From the NCBI GenBank assembly GCA_002705055.1, contig PAHY01000042.1, positions 124,001 through 188,000 on the forward strand: a stretch of 64,000 nucleotides of DNA, read 5' to 3'. How positions within the stretch are numbered: the first letter of the stretch is position 1; each line of letters begins with the position of its first letter. Origin of the DNA: Planctomycetota bacterium. Its GTDB lineage: Bacteria > Planctomycetota > UBA1135. This document shows positions 59,380 through 64,000 of the stretch, piece after piece. The notes below the pieces were generated by a model that was not told the origin of the DNA, ran no database searches, and was given only the letters and a program-made list of their open reading frames with translations. A program made the position numbers and the translations under genes.

Positions 59380-60611
59380 TCGAGGGGAAGATAGTGGGCG
59401 GCGGCGCCGGCAGCCAATTCGGTGTGCGGCGGAACGCGCAGCAATGCGTTCATCCGCGCGAGCACGGTCCAGTCCCCGGATCCGCGCCCGGCTTGCGGGC
59501 TGAGCTGCGGGCGGCCTTCGGCGTCAAGGCTGCACTGGGCAGGGAAGTAACGCTCGCGGCCGCGCGTACGCACGCCGTCGGTGATCGTGCAGGCTTGCAG
59601 CGGCAGGTCCGGGCGCGGGCGGGCACCGGCCAGCGCGCGCACCAGATCGCGCACCAGCAGCTCGGTCATGACGAATGAGGAGACAGGATTGCCCGGCAAC
59701 CCGACGACCCAGCGACCGGCGCGCGCGCCGACCCAGATCGGCTTGCCGGGCTGCACAGCCACGCCGTGGAACAGCCTCTCCACTCCGAGCGAGGCGAAGA
59801 CCTCCGGAAGGTGATCCTTCTTGCCCATGCTGACGCCGCCGATCGTCACGACGAGCTCGGAGGCATCCAGCGCCGCGGCGACCGCTTCGCGCAGCCGGTC
59901 GGGCTCGTCGGCGACGCGCCGGGTGGCCAGCACCTGAGCGCCCGCCGTCTGCAGCTGCAGCGCCGTCGCCAGGCGATTGGCATCCCGCACCTGGTGCGCT
60001 TCCGGAGTCTCGGTCCAGGCGACGACTTCATCGCCGGTCGAGAGGACGGTCGCCCGAGGGCGTGGGCGCACGGCGACAGGATCCGCGCCGCAGCTCGCGG
60101 CGGCGGCCAGCGCGGCGGTGGTCAGGACGGTGCCTTCCGGCACGACCACCTGGCCGGGTTCCCCCATCTCGCCGGCGCGGCGGACGTGCTGCCCGGCCTG
60201 CACCGCGGCCAGGATCTTCAACTGCCCCTCCACGACCTCCGTTTGCTCGACCGGAATGACCGCATCCGCGCCCGCCGCGACGGTGCCCCCGGTCATCACC
60301 TCGATCGCCTGGCCGGGCGCGAGCTCGGACTGGCCGGCGGTTCCGGCGTAGACCACCCCCAGCAGCTCGCGCGGGGCGAGGCCATCGGCGCTGCGCAGCG
60401 CGAAGCCGTCCATCGCGGAGCGCGGCACCGGCGGCTCGGCCCGGTCCAGGCAGATCGGCGCGGCGAGCACCCGCCCCAGCGCCTGATCCAGGGCCAACGG
60501 CTCGGAATCACGGGCCAGCGGCTGGACCGCGGCCAGCAAACGGGAGCGCGCCTCGTCGAGAGGCAGCAGCGGCCGGCCGTTTCGGCCCTGATCACACGGA
60601 TCCGCAGACAT
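59373..60611 (-). CDS. moeA: Molybdopterin molybdenumtransferase MoeA
   Basis: This enzyme inserts molybdate into adenylylated molybdopterin to finish molybdenum cofactor. The 412-residue product has the MoeA N-terminal linker domain (AEPPVPRSAMDGFALRS near 58-74) and the MPT-binding domain with VLSTGDEVV and TIGGVSMGKKDHLPEV. The substrate loop VGLPGNPVSS lies near 313, and a C-terminal beta domain follows. The start at 60611 (MSADPCDQ) was preferred over a longer frame reaching 61106, which is antisense to the RND adaptor. It diverges from the adaptor gene across 100 bases and overlaps lnt. Confidence 0.93.
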   Translation of the reverse strand: MSADPCDQGRNGRPLLPLDEARSRLLAAVQPLARDSEPLALDQALGRVLAAPICLDRAEPPVPRSAMDGFALRSADGLAPRELLGVVYAGTAGQSELAPGQAIEVMTGGTVAAGADAVIPVEQTEVVEGQLKILAAVQAGQHVRRAGEMGEPGQVVVPEGTVLTTAALAAAASCGADPVAVRPRPRATVLSTGDEVVAWTETPEAHQVRDANRLATALQLQTAGAQVLATRRVADEPDRLREAVAAALDASELVVTIGGVSMGKKDHLPEVFASLGVERLFHGVAVQPGKPIWVGARAGRWVVGLPGNPVSSFVMTELLVRDLVRALAGARPRPDLPLQACTITDGVRTRGRERYFPAQCSLDAEGRPQLSPQAGRGSGDWTVLARMNALLRVPPHTELAAGAAAHYLPLEC

Positions 60612-60711
60612 GGCAAGTCTTGGCAGGAAAGGAGGTTCCCCGCAAAGGCTTGCCATCATAGGAGGGCCGGGCCCGTACGCTGCCTGTCGACGCCCCACGT
60701 CGGCCTCTCCC

Positions 60712-61875
60712 ATGTCGATCTTCACTCCCCTCTTGCGTCTGATCGTCCTGCTCACAGCGTCCGGGCTCAGTCTGGCCGGATTCAGCTGCGAGCGCCCGCC
60801 TGCCGCCGCCGAAGAAGGCGGCGAGGAAGGCTCGGCCGAAGCCGAGGCCGCTTCCTCCACCGAGGACGAGGTCCCCGCCGAGCGCGTGCGCACCGCCCCG
60901 GTGCTGCGCCAGTCCATCGAGCAGGCGCTCGATGCGGTCGCCAACGTCGAGTCGCTGGATGTGGTCGACGTCGTCCCCGAGCGCGCCGAGCCGGTGCTCG
61001 AAGTCCTGGTCGAGGAAGGCGAACGCGTCGAAGCCGACCAGGTGCTGGCCCGGATGCGCGATCGGATCGCGCAGCTTGAGGTGCGCCAGGCCGAGGTGCG
61101 GGTCACCGAGGCCGAGAACGAGTTTGCCCGGGCCGAGCGGGACTACAAGCGCAACAAGCAGCTCGCCGAACAGCCCGACGGAGCCTCCTTGCTGTCGGAC
61201 CGCGATCTCGAGACTTCGCAGCAGGCCATGCTCGCCGCCGAGACCGCGCTGGAGTCTGCCCGGGTCGCGCTGGATCAGGCCCAGCTTGAGGTCGACCGCT
61301 GCACGCTGCGCGCCCCGATCCGCGGCACCGTCACGGCGCGCGACATCAGCGTAGGTGACCAGGCCACTCTCGGCATGCGCGCCTTCGAGGTGACCGACCT
61401 CGACCATCCGCGCGTGATCTTCTATCGCCCGCAGAGTGAACTCGCGCTGCTGCGCGTCGGGCAGCGGCTCAACGCCACCGCCGAGGCCTTCGCCGGCCGC
61501 TCCATCGAGGGCCGCATCGAGCGCATCGCGCCGGTGGTCGATTCCGAGAGCGGCACGATCAAGGTGACGGCGATTCTCACCCCGCCCGAGGGCGTCACGC
61601 TGCCGACCGGTCTGCTGCTGCGCCTGCGCCTGGTCCTGGACGAGCACGAAGATGCGCTGCTGGTGCCCAAGCGCGCCCTGATCTACGAAGAGGATCGCAT
61701 CCTGGCCTTCGCGGTGCGCGAGGGCAAAGCCGTGCAGATCGAAATCGAACCAGGTTTCGAGAATCCCACGCACCTCGAGCATCTGGGCGAAGGCCTGGAG
61801 GCTGAGGATGTCGTCGTCACGACTGGCCAGGATCGCCTCGAAGACGGCGAGAAGGTCGAAGTTCTCCCCGAGTAA
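60712..61875 (+). CDS. RND efflux periplasmic adaptor (membrane fusion protein)
   Basis: This protein bridges an inner-membrane RND pump and an outer-membrane channel. The 387-residue product has an export signal ending LAGFSC (Cys23, a likely lipid-modified residue) and an acidic Glu/Ala linker (about 27-50). The barrel-sandwich half-motif is VVDVVPERAEPVLEVLVEEGERVEADQVL. A helical hairpin follows, then LRAPIRGTVTARDISVGD. Beta-barrel and membrane-proximal domains close it (VPKRALIYEED). It precedes the pump gene by 15 bases. The cargo is not predictable. Confidence 0.87.
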   Translation: MSIFTPLLRLIVLLTASGLSLAGFSCERPPAAAEEGGEEGSAEAEAASSTEDEVPAERVRTAPVLRQSIEQALDAVANVESLDVVDVVPERAEPVLEVLVEEGERVEADQVLARMRDRIAQLEVRQAEVRVTEAENEFARAERDYKRNKQLAEQPDGASLLSDRDLETSQQAMLAAETALESARVALDQAQLEVDRCTLRAPIRGTVTARDISVGDQATLGMRAFEVTDLDHPRVIFYRPQSELALLRVGQRLNATAEAFAGRSIEGRIERIAPVVDSESGTIKVTAILTPPEGVTLPTGLLLRLRLVLDEHEDALLVPKRALIYEEDRILAFAVREGKAVQIEIEPGFENPTHLEHLGEGLEAEDVVVTTGQDRLEDGEKVEVLPE

Positions 61876-61890
61876 GCGAGGCGGATCGCG

Positions 61891-64000
61891 GTGCGCACAG
61901 GCTTCCTCGGATTCGGCATCCACCGCCCGGTGGGCATGCTGATGGTCGTGCTCGCGGGTGTGGTCTTCGGGCTGGTGTCGCTGTCCAAGCTGCCGGTCGA
62001 TCTGCTCCCGCCGATCGATTACCCCTCGCTGACCGTGCGCACCACCTATCCAGGGGCCGCGCCGGAGGACGTCGAGGAGCGCGTCACCGAGCAGCTCGAG
62101 GATGTGCTGTCGACGGTGGGCAATCTGGTGCGGATCCGTTCCAGCTCGCGCGCCGAGGTCAGCGAGATCCTGATGGAGTTCGAGTGGGGCTCGAACCTCC
62201 CCTTTCTCGTGCAAGATGTGCGCGAGCGGATCGACCGGGTGTTCCTGTCCCAGGGCGTCGAGCGCCCGCTGATCCTGCGCTACGACCCCAGCCTCGACCC
62301 GATCCTGCGGGTGGCTGTCGCCGGCGGCGAAGACCTGGTCCGCTTGCGCGACCTCGCGGAACAGGAGCTGGAACGCGAACTGGAAGGTCTGCCCGGGGTC
62401 GCCGCGGTGCGCGTCAGCGGCGGGCTGGAAGACGAGATTCAGGTGCAGGTCGATCCGCAGCGCCTGGCCAATCTGCGCATCCCGGCCGAGCTGATTCGTC
62501 AGCGCCTCACCGAAGAGAACCTGAACGTTCCGGGCGGCACCCTGGAAGAGGGCGCGACCGAGTACGTGGTCCGCACGCTCAATGAGTTCCGCTCGCTGGA
62601 GCAGATCGAGGAGCTGCCCATTCTGCGTCGCGGCGGCGCCACCATCCTGCTGCGCGATGTGGCGCGCGTCGAGCGCACGCACAAAGACCGCGACGTGATT
62701 CTGCGCACCGCCGGCCGCGAGGCGGTCGAGGTCGAGGTCTTCCGCGAGGACGGCGCCAACATCGTCGAAGTGGCCCAGCGGGTGCGCGAGAAGATCTACG
62801 GCAAGAAGGTCTCGCCGCAGGCCGCGCGCCGCGGTGCGCTGGGCCCGCCGCCGATCGTCAAGAAGCTGCCGAGCGATGTCAGCCTCACGGTGCTCAGCGA
62901 TCAATCGCGGTTCGTCAGCAACGCGATCTCCGAGGTACGCAACGCCGCGCTGATGGGCGGCCTGATGGCGATCGCCGTCTGCTTCCTGTTCCTGCGTCGC
63001 CTCGCCGTGACCGTCATCATCGGCCTGTCGGTGCCGATTTCGGTGATCGCCGCCTTCGGCGCGATGTACGGCTCGGGAGTGACGCTCAACGTGATGTCTC
63101 TCGGCGGACTCGCGCTCGGCATCGGCATGCTGGTCGACAACTCGATCGTGGTGCTGGAGTCGATCACCCGCTGCCGCGAGGAAGGCGACTCCCCGCTCGA
63201 CGCCGCGCTGCGCGGGGTGCGCGAAGTCGGCAGCGCGGTCACCGCTTCGACGCTCACGACGATCGCAGTCTTTGCGCCGATCGTGTTCGTCGAAGGCGTG
63301 GCCGGACAGACCTTCGGCGATCAGTCGCTGACCGTCGTCGCATCGCTGCTGATCTCCCTCGCGGTCGCGCTGTTCTTCATTCCCGGACTGGCTGCGCGCA
63401 CCCGCCTGGGAGTCGCCGGCGAGGAGCAGGCGGGCGGCCCGAAAGCCTGGTGGAAGACCTACCGCCAGAACTTCCGCCGCCCGGACTTCTCGCGGGTGCC
63501 GCGGCGCTGGTGGATCTGGCTGATTGGCCTGGTCGGTCTGGCAGCCGGCGGCTATCTGATGGGCCCGCTCACCCAGGCTGCCCTCGCCCCCTTCCTGGCC
63601 GAAGCCGGCCCGGGCAAGAAGCCGGATCTGCCTATCGAGGTGCAGGGACAGCTGGCCATGTACCGCTACGTGGCGCTGGTGGTGATGCTGCCCGGCCTGT
63701 GGACCGTCGGCCAGATCCTGGTCGCGCTGGCGACCTGGCTGCTGACCATCGCGCTGGCCACCGCGGTGCTGGTCCTGCGCGCTGTGCTGGCCGTGGTGCT
63801 GCTCGCCCTCATGGCGATCCTGTGGCTGCCGGGTCAGGTCGTGCGCGTGGTCCTGGGCGTGATCGAACGGGTCTACCGTCCCTTCCTCGCCGGAGCGCTG
63901 CGCGTTCCGCTGCTGGTCGGGATCGTCGTCGGTCTGGTCGCGTTCGGCTCCTGGCAGACTGCCAAAGGCCTGGGCCGCGAGCTGCTGCCGGAAGTGCTGC
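61891..64000 (+). CDS. RND efflux pump inner-membrane subunit (truncated by window edge)
   Basis: This proton-driven AcrB/CusA-type transporter is open from the GTG at 61891 to the end of the window (703 residues visible). TM1 (MLMVVLAGVVFGLVSLSKLPV) is followed by the porter-domain start VDLLPPIDYPSLTVRTTYPGA. TM2-TM6 include the proton-relay motif GIGMLVDNSIVVLESI. Between TM6 (ending LFFIPGLAAR, about 493) and TM7 (starting VYRPFLAGALRVP, about 655) there is an unusually long segment with several additional hydrophobic stretches. Conserved LGRELLPEVL closes the visible part. It forms an operon with the adaptor. Confidence 0.9.
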   Translation, partial: MRTGFLGFGIHRPVGMLMVVLAGVVFGLVSLSKLPVDLLPPIDYPSLTVRTTYPGAAPEDVEERVTEQLEDVLSTVGNLVRIRSSSRAEVSEILMEFEWGSNLPFLVQDVRERIDRVFLSQGVERPLILRYDPSLDPILRVAVAGGEDLVRLRDLAEQELERELEGLPGVAAVRVSGGLEDEIQVQVDPQRLANLRIPAELIRQRLTEENLNVPGGTLEEGATEYVVRTLNEFRSLEQIEELPILRRGGATILLRDVARVERTHKDRDVILRTAGREAVEVEVFREDGANIVEVAQRVREKIYGKKVSPQAARRGALGPPPIVKKLPSDVSLTVLSDQSRFVSNAISEVRNAALMGGLMAIAVCFLFLRRLAVTVIIGLSVPISVIAAFGAMYGSGVTLNVMSLGGLALGIGMLVDNSIVVLESITRCREEGDSPLDAALRGVREVGSAVTASTLTTIAVFAPIVFVEGVAGQTFGDQSLTVVASLLISLAVALFFIPGLAARTRLGVAGEEQAGGPKAWWKTYRQNFRRPDFSRVPRRWWIWLIGLVGLAAGGYLMGPLTQAALAPFLAEAGPGKKPDLPIEVQGQLAMYRYVALVVMLPGLWTVGQILVALATWLLTIALATAVLVLRAVLAVVLLALMAILWLPGQVVRVVLGVIERVYRPFLAGALRVPLLVGIVVGLVAFGSWQTAKGLGRELLPEVL

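Noticed and set aside
60592..62904. 770-residue open frame on the minus strand
   Set aside because: It is antisense to the RND adaptor and pump genes, whose products have conserved motifs throughout; no family resemblance in the minus-strand product.

Overview
The window is a gene-dense, high-GC stretch from a diderm, rod-shaped, heterotrophic bacterium. The outer envelope is implied by Kdo-8-phosphate synthase, apolipoprotein N-acyltransferase, a secretin, a Skp/OmpH-like protein and many lipoproteins. The rod shape is implied by a full mreBCD-mrdA-rodA cluster. Gene content, together with the coiled-coil protein next to mreB (a type I recall from Planctomycetota), suggests a Planctomycetota-like lineage, but this is a low-confidence guess; Myxococcota or a candidate phylum are alternatives. 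No rRNA, tRNA, CRISPR array, prophage or insertion sequence is visible, and no gene-free stretch exceeds about 210 bases.

Layout. 1-3993 (minus): methylmalonyl-CoA epimerase and a three-part acyl-CoA (probably propionyl-CoA) carboxylase; the biotin carrier runs off the left edge. 4042-11838: thioesterase, HD-GYP-like protein, RluD-type pseudouridine synthase, a formylglycine-enzyme-like secreted protein, valS and an RmlD-like reductase. 11863-13601 (plus): lipid kinase and kdsA. 13598-18779 (minus): purA-uppS-cdsA-phoH-ybeY and a FliA/WhiG-type sigma factor, probably one operon. 18876-22337 (minus): Skp-like protein, short secretin and GspK-like pseudopilin. 22548-25355 (minus): rpsO and pnp. 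25494-32189: envelope and TPR proteins around a 14-base divergent spacer. 32273-35337 (plus): trkA, trkH and a DUF1289 protein.

35382-44515 (plus) is the most interesting block: a tightly coupled arginine operon argR-argG-[P-loop NTPase of unknown role]-argC-argD-argF'-argB-argE-argH. It is preceded by two ARG-box-like sites at the canonical spacing. It uses the N-acyl-ornithine transcarbamylase route. The argF' product carries neither the known acetyl-specific nor the known succinyl-specific residue at the selectivity position. No N-acylglutamate-forming enzyme is encoded here, which leaves the P-loop protein as a candidate for a missing or regulatory function.

44525-64000: a lower-GC hypothetical gene, then threonine degradation (tdh-kbl). 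Next is the elongasome cluster mreB-mreC-mreD-mrdA with a secreted metzincin-type metalloprotease wedged between mrdA and rodA. These are followed by a coiled-coil/TM gene pair, lnt and moeA on the minus strand. An RND efflux adaptor and pump lie on the plus strand, the pump truncated by the right edge.
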